NCBI GenBank assembly: GCA_035649275.1
Contig: DASRJW010000101.1
Coordinates: 210,209 to 274,208, forward strand
Reading direction: 5' to 3'
Length of the DNA stretch: 64,000 bases
Source of the DNA: Candidatus Krumholzibacteriia bacterium
GTDB lineage: Bacteria > Krumholzibacteriota > Krumholzibacteriia > G020349025
The stretch's first letter is position 1; the number at the start of each line of letters is the position of its first letter. A model generated the notes under the pieces. The model was not told the origin of the DNA. It did no database searches and saw only the letters and a program-made list of their open reading frames with translations. A program made the translations under genes and the position numbers. Shown here one piece after another: positions 43,644 through 52,997 of the stretch.

Positions 43644-45284
43644 TCATGGCCGCTCGCGGGGAGTCGTGGCCCGAGCCACCGGTGGGGAACCCTCGAAAGC
43701 GGGCTGCTCCCGGAGAAACCGCTCACGCGTCTCTCCCTGCTCCCGATACCGCCACCAGTTGATAACGGCGCTCAGCGCCAGCGTTGGCACTGCCGCATAC
43801 GCTAGCCAGACCTTCGCATCCGAGTTTCCATCGTCAGCAGCTGCCATCGCGCCAGCGACGGCCCCGGCCGTGGCGAAGGTCAGAGTCACCGGCGCAATCT
43901 TGGATGGTGCCGTGGGCGGTACATAGAGCTGGGCCTCGCTCAGTTCCTTGCCGCCACCGGTGACCAGAAGTCGGCCGACACCACTTCGACGGGCGTGGAT
44001 GGTGATGACCGCCTTGGAGCTATCCTCGTAGTTCTTCAGCCCGCTCAAGACGTCCTGAGGTTCCCATTCGACTCTCCATCCCTTTCGCTGCAGAGCGTCG
44101 TTTGCAGTGACCGTGAATTCGGCGCGCTCGTCGATTTCCAGGATCCCACGCCTCGGTATCAATGAAGCCATGGGCTCTTCCGGCATCGTTTGCGGCTGGA
44201 TGGTTACCTGCTTCTCCACTTGGAGCGCCCCGTCCGCGGTACTCGCGCGGAGTACGAAGGATCCAACCCGCATGGGGACGAGAGTGCGCGCCTTGGCGTC
44301 ATGCCTGGCGGCATTGGGAGGAATTACCTGAACGATCAGATCGACGGGCAAGGCTACGGTGCGGCCAGCGCGGTTCTTGCAGGTGACGGAATACGCCAGT
44401 GGCTTCCACTCCTGGCCTCTGGAGGCGAGGTTGTCGATGGTGAGTGCTGCGGGAGCTCTCCATCGGCGCTCAGCCTCCACAGCAAGCACGTACAGGCTCG
44501 AATAGCGGTCCGCTGCCGACTGGGCCGAAGAGCCTCCGACACCGGTTCCTTTCCGGGTTCGAGCCGCACCTTTCTCGGGGACTGCCTCGCGAAGCGCCTT
44601 GTCGTGGAACTGATCGACGATGAGTCGAATACGTCCCCCATCCAGCATGCTGGTGACGAGATCCATGAACTGCTTGTCGTCCTGGTTGTGGGACGCATAG
44701 TACTCGGCAACGTCGTCCAGAACCGCCTTCAGATTCTCGGTGTCGTCGAAGCGGATCTTGTTCCCGCGGATCCCGTCGACCAGGAGAGCCATCGCCCCAT
44801 CCGGGTCTCGATCGCGTTGGTACACATCGAGGAAGCGCCGCAGGACATCCGCGTTCTCCACCAGTTCCTCTGCAACGCCAGCTGGCTTGTCCGTCAGCAC
44901 CAGGACGAGACCGCCCTCCACCCACTGCAGGTCGTACCGGCACGGCCGGCGCAGATCGGCGACGATCCGCGTGATCGGAACGGGGTGCTGGGCGAACTGC
45001 GCGACACGCACCCGTGCGACGGGGCCCTCCGTCAACTCTGGAGGGCTCACCTGGAGAGCCTTCCTCGTCCCCTCGAGGTCGAGGACGAGGCGGGCAGGGG
45101 AGGCTAGCTCGAGAACACGCGGAGTCGGCATCCCACTCATCTTGAGCAGGACTTCGCTCTGCTGCGCCGTGTCGCGAAACTCGATTCCATCCAGCGTCTG
45201 AGCTGCTGCGGAGCCAGAGAGCAGGCATGCAGAGGTCCAGGCCACGGCTCGAATCAAGAGCGACTCCCCCCGGCAGGCGGTCAT
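43644..45284 (-). CDS. AMIN-domain protein with C-terminal membrane segment
   Basis: 546 residues. A signal peptide (AVAWTSACLLSGSAAAQ) is followed by an AMIN domain at ~45-130 (IEFRDTAQQSEVLLKMSG, RLVLDLEGTRKALQVSP, RIVADLRRPCRYDLQWVEGGLVLVL), a fold that binds murein in PilQ and amidases. A helical segment follows, then two Ig-like units (PAALTIDNLASRGQEWKPLA; MASLIPRRGILEIDERAEF). A membrane segment at ~490-520 (AYAAVPTLALSAVINWW) leaves a basic cytoplasmic tail. ATG 45284 has AGGAAGGAAG upstream; the longer frame to 45311 is not needed. It is perhaps an envelope-anchored murein-binding scaffold. No pilus genes are near. Confidence 0.78.
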   Translation of the reverse strand: MTACRGESLLIRAVAWTSACLLSGSAAAQTLDGIEFRDTAQQSEVLLKMSGMPTPRVLELASPARLVLDLEGTRKALQVSPPELTEGPVARVRVAQFAQHPVPITRIVADLRRPCRYDLQWVEGGLVLVLTDKPAGVAEELVENADVLRRFLDVYQRDRDPDGAMALLVDGIRGNKIRFDDTENLKAVLDDVAEYYASHNQDDKQFMDLVTSMLDGGRIRLIVDQFHDKALREAVPEKGAARTRKGTGVGGSSAQSAADRYSSLYVLAVEAERRWRAPAALTIDNLASRGQEWKPLAYSVTCKNRAGRTVALPVDLIVQVIPPNAARHDAKARTLVPMRVGSFVLRASTADGALQVEKQVTIQPQTMPEEPMASLIPRRGILEIDERAEFTVTANDALQRKGWRVEWEPQDVLSGLKNYEDSSKAVITIHARRSGVGRLLVTGGGKELSEAQLYVPPTAPSKIAPVTLTFATAGAVAGAMAAADDGNSDAKVWLAYAAVPTLALSAVINWWRYREQGETRERFLREQPAFEGSPPVARATTPRERP

Positions 45285-45505
45285 GCGACTTCCTTCCTGT
45301 GCTGACGCCATGCTAGCGAGATCGCCTCGTCGTGACAGTCGGGCGTTTTCCTTACTACATATTTAGGTGTCTGCCCGATTCATCTCCTTCCGAGGGGCTC
45401 ATAAAATGCACATATGCCGAGCCGGCCCGGGGCTGGCTCATAGGCCCACGGCTCGGAGAGGGCCAGCATGCCTTTCCGTGCCCGCAGAGAACGGGGCGCG
45501 GGGTC
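45285..45505. other. 221-bp divergent intergenic region
   Basis: This region lies between the AMIN-protein gene (minus) and the repeat-protein gene (plus). The AT-richer TACTACATATTTAGG stretch (about 45353-45367) and CATAAAATGCACAT (about 45402) are the best promoter candidates. No operator is obvious. Confidence 0.35.
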
Positions 45506-47503
45506 ATGTCATTCCGAGGTGGGAAGAGCTGCCGAACCTGCGCGGTGAGCGCCGTTGCGTTCGCCGTCGGGTTAGGGGGGTTCGCTGCCGGCGCGTTGGC
45601 GTCGTGCCTCTCCGGCTTCGTGCGCGACGGTGCGGGGCGCCCCGTGGTCGAGGGAGACCTGGACTTCTTCGACTACGACACTGGGGTCAAGCTCACGACA
45701 CACGGTGACGGCACCGATGTCTTCGGTTTTTACAGCGTCTGCGTGCCTCCTGGGCTGTACACGGTGACGTTCGCCCCGCCGCCGGGCTCGAGGCTCCTCG
45801 GCAAGGAGTTCGCGCCGATTGATCTCAGGCCCGACCGTGGGCTCGAGCTGGATGTCGTGCTCGATCCGGGCACGGTGGTGGCAGGTGTGGTGAGGACGGC
45901 GGATGGCGTCCCGCTCGGAGGGGTGGATGTGGATGTGGACCGCATGTCGGGCGGACGGGTGTTCACGCCGAACGACAGGACCGATCCTGCCACCGGCGCC
46001 TACGCTGTGGTCGTCCCTGACGGACTCTACCGCTTCCGTTTCACTCCCCCGCGCGGTGCGCACTGGCAAGGGCTGCAGCTCGACGCCATGACGGTCCTGG
46101 GGGACCGAAACCTCGACGTGGCCCTGGAGCCCGGCGTGCTGCTCTACGGGCATGTCAGCGATCCGGGCGGCAGGCCCTGGAGCGGCGTCGATCTCGATTT
46201 GCGCAGGCGGGAGGATGGCGTGAAGGTGATGCTGCTGAACAAGTCGACCGGCGCGAACGGCGATTACCAGACGGCAGTGCCGCCGGGCACCTTCGAAGTA
46301 CGCTTCGTCTCGCCCCCGGGTTGCCGAGCGGTCGCGGCGCGGATGGACAGCGTCACGATCGGAGGCGACACGAGGCTGGATCGCGTTCTGGAGAACGGGT
46401 TCCTCGTGACCGCCGTCGCCCTCGATTCCACCGGCGCGCCGCTCGCGGGGGCCGAGCTCGACGTCATCCAGGAGAACACCGGGAAAAAACTCTTCATGCC
46501 ACGGAACAAGACGGATGCGAAGGGTCATGTCGAGCTGACGCTCCGGCCCGACATGTACTCGTTCCGCTTCGACCCGCCTTCGGGTAGAAACCTCGACCGC
46601 GCCACTCTGCGCGGCATCCCGGTGACGGAAGACATGACGGTCACCGCCGGGCTCCCGGCGCACGGATGGGTGCACGTGAACGGACGTTTAGTCGACACGG
46701 CGGGGGAGGGCGTCGCCGACGTCACCGTTCAGGCGCGCGCCGTCCCCAGCGGGGAGGCGGTCGGTGCGCCGTTCACGAGCACGGCGTCGACCGGGGCCTT
46801 CGACCTGGCGCTGCCACGGCGGGAGATCGAGCTGTTGCTGGCGCCGCCTCGTGGCGCGCGTCTCGTGGCCCGGCGATTGCCTCCGGTGACGGTGGCGGGT
46901 GACGTCGCACTGGAGGATATCGTCCTCGAAACCGGCGTTCTGCTCACCGCCAGGGTCACGGACACCATGAACGCACCGGTAGGCGGCGCGGTTCTCCGCT
47001 TGCTGACCTCGCCTGCGGGCGCCGAGGTCTACGCACCCCACGGGGAATCAGGGGCCGACGGCGTCGCGATCGTTGCGCTCTCACCCGGACGTTACGATGC
47101 GACGGTGACGCCACCTACGACGACTGGTGTCGCCGAGTTCACCAACGTCACCCTGACGGGGATCGACGTCAACGCCGACACCGAGGTCGCTTTCGTGTTG
47201 CCAGCACCCGAGGACAGGGGGCCACGCTCCGCCTCCTTCCAGTCGCTGGCACCCAACCCCTTCGCCGGCGCCATCGAGATCGGGGTTCGCGTGCGGGATC
47301 CGTCCACGGTGAGCATCGACGTCTACGACGTTGCCGGTCGCCGCGTCCGCCGCCTCGAACACGGTGATCGCCCGGTCTCCACCTTCACCTGCGAGTGGGA
47401 AGGCCAGCAGGAGGACGGCACGCCGGCTCCTTCGGGCTTCTATTTCGTGATCCTGCGGGCAGCGGGCACAACGGAGACGCGCAAGATTCTGTTGCTGCGG
47501 TGA
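45506..47503 (+). CDS. Secreted carboxypeptidase-regulatory-like repeat protein with C-terminal sorting domain
   Basis: 665 residues. A signal peptide (about residues 14-33, VGLGGFAAGALAS) precedes about six repeats of ~85 residues. Each has a G-x-V/H-x-D start, a segment like GGVDVDVDRMSGG and a PPG-x-Y-x-V/FRF turn. Examples are VPPGLYTVTFAPP, VPDGLYRFRFTPP, VPPGTFEVRFVSP and LRPDMYSFRFDPP. This is the carboxypeptidase-regulatory (transthyretin-like) fold. The last ~80 residues are a FlgD/type IX-like domain: SLAPNPFAGAIEIGVRV, SIDVYDVAGRRVRRL, PSGFYFVIL, end RKILLLR. It is probably a surface or extracellular structural protein. ATG 45506 starts at the signal peptide; upstream in-frame sequence is unlikely to be coding. 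Confidence 0.85.
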   Translation: MSFRGGKSCRTCAVSAVAFAVGLGGFAAGALASCLSGFVRDGAGRPVVEGDLDFFDYDTGVKLTTHGDGTDVFGFYSVCVPPGLYTVTFAPPPGSRLLGKEFAPIDLRPDRGLELDVVLDPGTVVAGVVRTADGVPLGGVDVDVDRMSGGRVFTPNDRTDPATGAYAVVVPDGLYRFRFTPPRGAHWQGLQLDAMTVLGDRNLDVALEPGVLLYGHVSDPGGRPWSGVDLDLRRREDGVKVMLLNKSTGANGDYQTAVPPGTFEVRFVSPPGCRAVAARMDSVTIGGDTRLDRVLENGFLVTAVALDSTGAPLAGAELDVIQENTGKKLFMPRNKTDAKGHVELTLRPDMYSFRFDPPSGRNLDRATLRGIPVTEDMTVTAGLPAHGWVHVNGRLVDTAGEGVADVTVQARAVPSGEAVGAPFTSTASTGAFDLALPRREIELLLAPPRGARLVARRLPPVTVAGDVALEDIVLETGVLLTARVTDTMNAPVGGAVLRLLTSPAGAEVYAPHGESGADGVAIVALSPGRYDATVTPPTTTGVAEFTNVTLTGIDVNADTEVAFVLPAPEDRGPRSASFQSLAPNPFAGAIEIGVRVRDPSTVSIDVYDVAGRRVRRLEHGDRPVSTFTCEWEGQQEDGTPAPSGFYFVILRAAGTTETRKILLLR

Positions 47504-47525
47504 GATTCGACCCGAGCGGAGGCCA

Positions 47526-48407
47526 GTGTTGAGCTTGCGTCGGTGCATCTTCCTCGGATCCCTGGCGACCGTGGCGCTGGTCGTCGCGGTCGCGCTCACG
47601 GCTCGAAGGGTGGAAGCGAGCCATACCGTTCTCGCTACCAGCATTACCGTCGCCGCGCTCGTGTTCCTGGTCGCCGTTCTTCTGTGGCGCACCTTGAACT
47701 CCATGGCCGAACGGCTCGCGATCTCGATGCAGTGCGTCGCCATGCTCAGGGCTATTCAAACGAGTTTGCAGCGCTCTCTCGAAGCAAAGGAGATGCTCCT
47801 GCGCGAGGTTCACCATCGGGTCAAGAACAACCTGCAGGTGGTCTCCAGCCTGCTCGACCTCCAGTCGCGCTCGATCGGTGACCGCCTACTGACCGAAAAG
47901 CTCGAGGTGAGCCAGAACCGCATCCGCTGCATGGCGCTCGTCCACGAGTCTCTCTACGGTGCGGGTCAGTTCGAGCATATCGACGCTCGGGACTACCTGA
48001 GGCAGCTGGCGTCGCACCTCTTGGACAGCTACGGCCACAGCCAGAGCATCTCCCTGCATTTGGATCTCGAGGACCTGCGGTTCGATGTCGATCGGGCGAT
48101 GACCGTCGGTCTTCTCGCCAACGAACTGCTCTCCAACGCCCTGAAGCACGCTTTCCCAGCGGATCGCTCCGGGGAGGTGCGGCTACAGCTGGCCAGTCAG
48201 GGTGATGCCTGCGTGCTCACCGTGGCCGACGACGGTGTCGGCATGCTGCCGGGAGCGCAGCGCGGGAAGCCCGGGCACATGGGCATGACGTTGGTCTCGA
48301 CCTTCGCGAAACAGCTGCGAGGCTCGGTGGCCATCGAGAGCGACGCCGGCACGCGCGTGCACGTCACCTTCCCCAGGACCGACAGGATGCAAAAGGCGGT
48401 GGCGTGA
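47526..48407 (+). CDS. Sensor histidine kinase, HisKA_2/HATPase type
   Basis: 293 residues. Two TM segments (about 7-24 and 36-56) leave a very short extracytoplasmic loop. A phosphoacceptor box of HisKA_2 type reads EVHHRVKNNLQVVSSLL, with His96/His97 as candidates, and HATPase motifs are ANELLSNALKH (N box, ~200-210) and VADDGVGM (~232-239). The ATP domain ends with GTRVHVTFP. It probably autophosphorylates and donates phosphate to receiver domains. GTG 47526 is preceded by GGAGG; TTG 47529 is an alternative. It sits 22 nt after the repeat-protein gene and overlaps the regulator gene, so it is a two-gene signalling unit. Confidence 0.9.
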   Translation: MLSLRRCIFLGSLATVALVVAVALTARRVEASHTVLATSITVAALVFLVAVLLWRTLNSMAERLAISMQCVAMLRAIQTSLQRSLEAKEMLLREVHHRVKNNLQVVSSLLDLQSRSIGDRLLTEKLEVSQNRIRCMALVHESLYGAGQFEHIDARDYLRQLASHLLDSYGHSQSISLHLDLEDLRFDVDRAMTVGLLANELLSNALKHAFPADRSGEVRLQLASQGDACVLTVADDGVGMLPGAQRGKPGHMGMTLVSTFAKQLRGSVAIESDAGTRVHVTFPRTDRMQKAVA

Positions 48408-49915
48408 TGATGTCGCGGCGGCTCTTCATCGTCGAAGACGAGGTCCTGATGCGCGTGCATCTGGAGAAGATCGTGCGCGACCTGGGATGGGAAGTCGTGG
48501 GCAGCGCTGACTGCCGCGCCGAGGCGATGGCCGGTGTCGCGAAGGCGGCGAAGACGCCCGATCTCGTCCTCATGGACCTGCGGCTCGCGGACGACTCGGA
48601 CGGCGTCGCTCTGGCGCGCGAGTTGCGTGAGACCCACGACCTCCGGGCGATCTTCGTCACCGCGTACTCCGACCGTGAAACGATGCGGCGGGTCGAAGAG
48701 GTGGGAGCGCTCGGCTATCTGGTGAAGCCGGTCATGAGCGCCGACGTGGGGGCAGCCCTTGCCAGCGCCCGCGGCCACCTCGAAGAGCTGCGGCGCCAGG
48801 AACAGAGCCTGCCCTGTGGGCAGGGTTCACCCGGGCGCGACGCTGTGCCGTCGCGCCCTGCCCCCCGCCCGACATCGCCGTCAGGCTTCCAGGGTCTCGT
48901 GGGCAAGAGCGCCGGCATCCAACGTGTCTTCGAACAGATCCAGGAGCTCGCGCGGCTCGACTGGACCGTCCTTGTGGAAGGCGAGACGGGAACGGGGAAA
49001 GAGCTCGCGGCACGGGCACTCCACGCCTGCAGCTCGAGGCGACAGGGTCCCTTCGTTGCCGTCAACTGCGGGGGACTCACGGACTCGCTGCTCTCGAGCC
49101 AGCTGTTCGGACATCGGCGCGGCGCCTTCACCGGCGCAGTCCGCGATCAGCCGGGTTTCTTCGAAACCGCGGACGGGGGCACACTGCTCCTCGACGAGAT
49201 CGGCGACATGTCTCCGAGCCTGCAAAGGACGATCCTCCGCGCGCTCGAGGAACGCCGGATCACCCGGCTCGGCGAGACGCGCTCGCGTCCGGTGAACGTG
49301 CGTGTCGTCGTGGCTTCGCAGCACGACCTCGGCGCGGAGGTGCGCGCCGGCAGATTCCGCGCCGACCTCTTGTACCGCCTACGCGTGGCGCGCCTGCATT
49401 TGCCGGCACTGCGCGAGCGGCGCGAGGACGTGCCGCTTCTGGCGCAATGGTTCCTCGAACAGGCGCGCCGGGTGGTAGGGAAGGCCATCGACTCGGTGAG
49501 CGAGGCGGCACAGCGGTCCCTCGGGGCGTACGACTGGCCCGGCAACGTGCGGGAGTTGCGCCACGCCATCGACTTCGCCGTGCTTGCCTGTCACACCTTC
49601 CGGCTCGAGCCGGAGGACTTGCCTGAGGAGATCCAGGAGTTTGCGCCGCATCAGGAGCAGGGCTCGAATTCCGGAGGGGCGAGCCTCTGGACGCGCGCCG
49701 AACGCGAACGGCGCACCGACCAGCGGCTCCTCGACGCCCTCGCCAAGACGGGCGGCAACCGCGCCCAAGCGGCGCGGCTGGCCGGCATGAGCCGCGCCAC
49801 GCTCTACCGGCGGCTGGAGCAGCTCGAGGCGGCGGCTGCTGGCGAGCGAACCACCAAGGAGCGCGAGGCCCCCGGCGAGCGAACGGCGCAGCTCGGGCTC
49901 AGAACCAAGCAGTGA
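48407..49915 (+). CDS. NtrC-family sigma54-dependent response regulator
   Basis: 502 residues. The receiver domain (1-125) has Asp11, phosphoacceptor Asp57 (DLVLMDLRL), Thr85 and Lys107. The AAA+ domain (~160-400) has Walker A GETGTGKE at 192-199, GAFTGA at 239-244 (sigma54 contact loop), Walker B LLLDEIGDM and the arginine finger region. The Fis-type HTH is at ~455-485 (GNRAQAARLAGMSRATLYRRL). It would activate sigma54 promoters when phosphorylated by the kinase just upstream. ATG 48407 shares its A with the kinase stop (TGATG). Its stop lies inside the end of the opposite-strand operon (17-bp tail-to-tail overlap). Confidence 0.95.
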   Translation: MMSRRLFIVEDEVLMRVHLEKIVRDLGWEVVGSADCRAEAMAGVAKAAKTPDLVLMDLRLADDSDGVALARELRETHDLRAIFVTAYSDRETMRRVEEVGALGYLVKPVMSADVGAALASARGHLEELRRQEQSLPCGQGSPGRDAVPSRPAPRPTSPSGFQGLVGKSAGIQRVFEQIQELARLDWTVLVEGETGTGKELAARALHACSSRRQGPFVAVNCGGLTDSLLSSQLFGHRRGAFTGAVRDQPGFFETADGGTLLLDEIGDMSPSLQRTILRALEERRITRLGETRSRPVNVRVVVASQHDLGAEVRAGRFRADLLYRLRVARLHLPALRERREDVPLLAQWFLEQARRVVGKAIDSVSEAAQRSLGAYDWPGNVRELRHAIDFAVLACHTFRLEPEDLPEEIQEFAPHQEQGSNSGGASLWTRAERERRTDQRLLDALAKTGGNRAQAARLAGMSRATLYRRLEQLEAAAAGERTTKEREAPGERTAQLGLRTKQ

Positions 49916-52900
49916 GATCGAGCCGGTTCAGGATCGCGTCTTCATGGCGCGGGTTGTACGCGTCGCCAGGTCGGAAGAACGCGGTGGTCCAGCTGGCGCG
50001 CAGCCTCCCCCACAATGCAGGTGCCGCCGCCACGACCTCGACAGTCCAGCCAAGATCGGCGCTGGCACCGTTCGGGCGCGCCGGTGGATCGACGAGATTG
50101 CTGCCCTGCAGCTTGTCGTAGGCCGCCTGCTGCCGGTAGCGGTGCCAGATGAGCTCGACCGAGGCGTCACGCATCGGTCGTGCAGCCACGCCGAGAGTCG
50201 AGACCTCGAGGTTGCTGAGCTCGGGGTCGAGCAGCGTGCCATAGATCTTCTGCGACACGAGGCCGCCGAAGCGCGACCAGTTGTCCTCGTAGCCGGTCTG
50301 TCGGAAGTTGCCGTCGACACCGTCGGCAGTCGAGGCGTCGCCCGAGCCCACGGCATAGCCCACGGTGAGTGCAGGCATGCCCCGGACGCCGGTGGCGACA
50401 CAGGTGGCGCCGGCATCGAAGGCCCAGGCGCGCAGGGTGCGATGTTTGTCTTCACCCCGCATCGACGCTAGGTCCAGCCATGGTCGCACCGTGCCGCGCC
50501 ACTGCCCCAAGTAGCGGGCGCCGATCCACACGGGCTGGCGCTCACGGACCGGGTTGCGATCGCTCCGCGCCAGACCCCAGACCGCCACGTGGTTCTGCGA
50601 GTTGAAGTACCAGCGCGCCATCGCGAACCCGTCCGACCAGGTGGCGAAGGCGGGATTGATCGGGTGGTAGGGCCGGATGAATGCTGCCTCGACCACGAGG
50701 GGGCCGAACCCGTAGAGGACGAGTCGCGCCGCGTCCAGGTATTCGTCGAAGATCCACTCGCGCGGCTCGTCGAAGTCCTGGCGGCCGACCTGCAGGGCGA
50801 CACGATGCGCTCCCCGAGTGTGGAACAGCGCGTAGAGCTGCGTGAGTCTGCCTTCGAGGCGAGGGCGCAGCAGCTCTTCCGGATCCAGCGCCGTGGCGTG
50901 GCTGATCTGCATCTGCGCGAAGGTCCACAGCGACTCGGACCAGTAGCCTGCGAAGCCCAGACGCAGCTCGGAGGAGCCTTCGCTCGCATCCGAGTCGTAA
51001 CGTCGCGAAAGGTCGTAATCCGTGCGCGAGCGCGCGTGACCGCGATACTCGCCGAGAAAGCGCATCCTGTTCCCAGCGAGCGACGCCGTCGCGTGCGTAC
51101 GGTCGCGCCGGGCCAGGTCGGGAAAGAGGTCGCGCTCGCGCCGAACCTCTTGCTGCTGTTGCTGCGGTACCTTCACCTGGGTTTTGGCCGTGAGCAGGAT
51201 GCGCAACCCCGAGATCTCGAGCGTGTCGGGCGCGGCCCCGTCTACCGCCGCACGGGTGGTCGTGCCCTTGATCTTGTCGCTCGCCTTGACCGTGCTGGTG
51301 TTCAGACGGCGAACGGTCCAGGTCCCGCGCTCGTCCACGGCGCAGCTCACCTCGATGCGCTGCCCGGGCTGCAGGGCTGCGAGGGCGGCACCAGCGCTTT
51401 CGGTGCTGTCCGCTTTGGTACCGTCCGTGAGCTGCAGGCGCACGCCGTACACGACGAGAGTGCGTTTCTCCACGTCCACGGCTTCGAGCGCACCTCGCAG
51501 CTGAGGGGAGCGTGGTTCGGGCAGCACTTGGATGTCGCTCGCGACGAAGAGTCCAGCATCGCTCCACGCCCCGGAGATCTCGAGCGCTTGACCCACGTGT
51601 GGCTGGATCTTCATGTACTCGGGAGATTGTCCCCGAGCCTGGCGTGGGATCCCTGTGAGCATCAACGCGAGAAGCATTGCCACCCCAGACAACGATTCCA
51701 GCGAGCGCCCGGAGCGTCGGAGGAGCGCTGGAACCAGGTGCTGCCAGCGTCGCCGCAAGCCGTAGAGCGCCACCAGACGGACGAGCGTCGCCGCTTCCCA
51801 CCAGCGAGCGCGGGCGGCGAACTCGGAGGAGCTGCTGCCATAGCCGCGATCGAAGCGCACCGCACCCCGCTCGATCTCTGCCGCGCATTCTGGCGTTTGC
51901 TCGGCGCGCAGGGCCACATGGGCGGTGAAGTTGCCGTGGTCCCGTGCCGGGTCGCCACAGGCGAGTCCGTCCCAGTCGAGGACGGTGGCACGCCCGGCAC
52001 GGTAGAGCACCTGCTTGTCGTAGAAGTCGCCGTGCACCGTGGACTGATCACGAAGCTGGAGGTCCGACGGTGCTTTGGCGAAGACGGAGTCACGCGCCCG
52101 GCCGAGTTCCTCCGACCACTGCGGGAGCAACTGGCGGGCGAGCTCGACGAGCCCGTCGAGCGGTCGCAGTGCATCGGCGACACACCGCCGCGGGAAAGCT
52201 TCCTTCGGGAGGGCGTGCAGTCGGGCGAGGGCGCGGCCCGCAGCCTCGCATCCCGAGGCGAACTCCGGGGTCATGACGGACGGCGGAGGGACGGCCTGAG
52301 AGACGAGCTCGCGGAGAGAGCGGCCCGGTGCCTCCTCCATGACGTACAGGCCACGCCTGGGGTCGAGGAGCAGGGTCTTCGGGGCGAGGTCTTCGGCGCC
52401 GGCAGTGATGAGAGTTTGGACGGCATTCTGGAGTGCTGCCACACGGCTCGGACGGAGCGCCTTGGTGACGAGGGCCGCTGCCGCTGTGCGCTTCGATCCG
52501 CTCAGGGGACGATGGTGGACGACGCAACGGCGCTCGAGTCGGTAGCCGAGCAATCGGGGTACGAGCGCCGAAGCGTCGTCGAGCCCTGCCACGCCAGCGC
52601 GGCGCAGCAGCGCTAGCGCCAGGTCCTCGCGCAGCAGCTGCGGCAGGCGCCATAAGTTTGGGTCGTAAGGGAAGAGCGGCACGACGAGCCGGAGCTTCTC
52701 GAAGCGCAGCACCTTGTCGTCATGTATCGTCGTGTACTCGGGCCAGCCCTCGAACGCTCCCAGAAGATGGCCACCGAGGACGACCGGAACCAGCTCTGAC
52801 GCCCCCTCACGCTGAGCACGCCCGCTGAGCTGCAAGGTGAGTCCGCCGTGCGGGCGAGGAAAAACGCGGGGCACCTCGAGGTCGACGAGCTGCACCTTGC

Positions 52901-52997
52901 CGACGCTGTTGCGCTCGAGACCGTGCTCGAGGCTGGGCCGCAGGACCTCGGGATCGCAAGCGGCGTCGAAACGCCAAGGCTCGAAGGGCGCGATCAC
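49899..52997 (-). CDS. Phosphotransferase (APH-like) fused in one frame to a DUF5666/alginate-export-type beta-barrel protein
   Basis: 1032 residues with no internal stop. Residues ~1-430 are an aminoglycoside-phosphotransferase-like kinase: STVHGDFYDKQVLY holds the catalytic Asp, and ATVLDWDGLACGD the metal-binding Asp. At residue 441 there is an internal ATG (51677) followed by a signal-peptide-like stretch (MLLALMLTGIPRQARGQ). Then come two DUF5666-like strands (HVGQALEISGAWSDAGLF; LRGALEAVDVEKRTLVVYG) and a barrel of the alginate-export type (IFDEYLDAARLVLYGFG; FRQTGYEDNWSRFGG; end LNRLDLTAWF). A cytoplasmic kinase joined to an exported barrel is unlikely as one protein, so internal initiation at 51677 (GGGGTGG upstream) is plausible. 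GTG 52997 overlaps the ABC gene stop by 4 nt. Confidence 0.82.
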   Translation of the reverse strand: MIAPFEPWRFDAACDPEVLRPSLEHGLERNSVGKVQLVDLEVPRVFPRPHGGLTLQLSGRAQREGASELVPVVLGGHLLGAFEGWPEYTTIHDDKVLRFEKLRLVVPLFPYDPNLWRLPQLLREDLALALLRRAGVAGLDDASALVPRLLGYRLERRCVVHHRPLSGSKRTAAAALVTKALRPSRVAALQNAVQTLITAGAEDLAPKTLLLDPRRGLYVMEEAPGRSLRELVSQAVPPPSVMTPEFASGCEAAGRALARLHALPKEAFPRRCVADALRPLDGLVELARQLLPQWSEELGRARDSVFAKAPSDLQLRDQSTVHGDFYDKQVLYRAGRATVLDWDGLACGDPARDHGNFTAHVALRAEQTPECAAEIERGAVRFDRGYGSSSSEFAARARWWEAATLVRLVALYGLRRRWQHLVPALLRRSGRSLESLSGVAMLLALMLTGIPRQARGQSPEYMKIQPHVGQALEISGAWSDAGLFVASDIQVLPEPRSPQLRGALEAVDVEKRTLVVYGVRLQLTDGTKADSTESAGAALAALQPGQRIEVSCAVDERGTWTVRRLNTSTVKASDKIKGTTTRAAVDGAAPDTLEISGLRILLTAKTQVKVPQQQQQEVRRERDLFPDLARRDRTHATASLAGNRMRFLGEYRGHARSRTDYDLSRRYDSDASEGSSELRLGFAGYWSESLWTFAQMQISHATALDPEELLRPRLEGRLTQLYALFHTRGAHRVALQVGRQDFDEPREWIFDEYLDAARLVLYGFGPLVVEAAFIRPYHPINPAFATWSDGFAMARWYFNSQNHVAVWGLARSDRNPVRERQPVWIGARYLGQWRGTVRPWLDLASMRGEDKHRTLRAWAFDAGATCVATGVRGMPALTVGYAVGSGDASTADGVDGNFRQTGYEDNWSRFGGLVSQKIYGTLLDPELSNLEVSTLGVAARPMRDASVELIWHRYRQQAAYDKLQGSNLVDPPARPNGASADLGWTVEVVAAAPALWGRLRASWTTAFFRPGDAYNPRHEDAILNRLDLTAWF

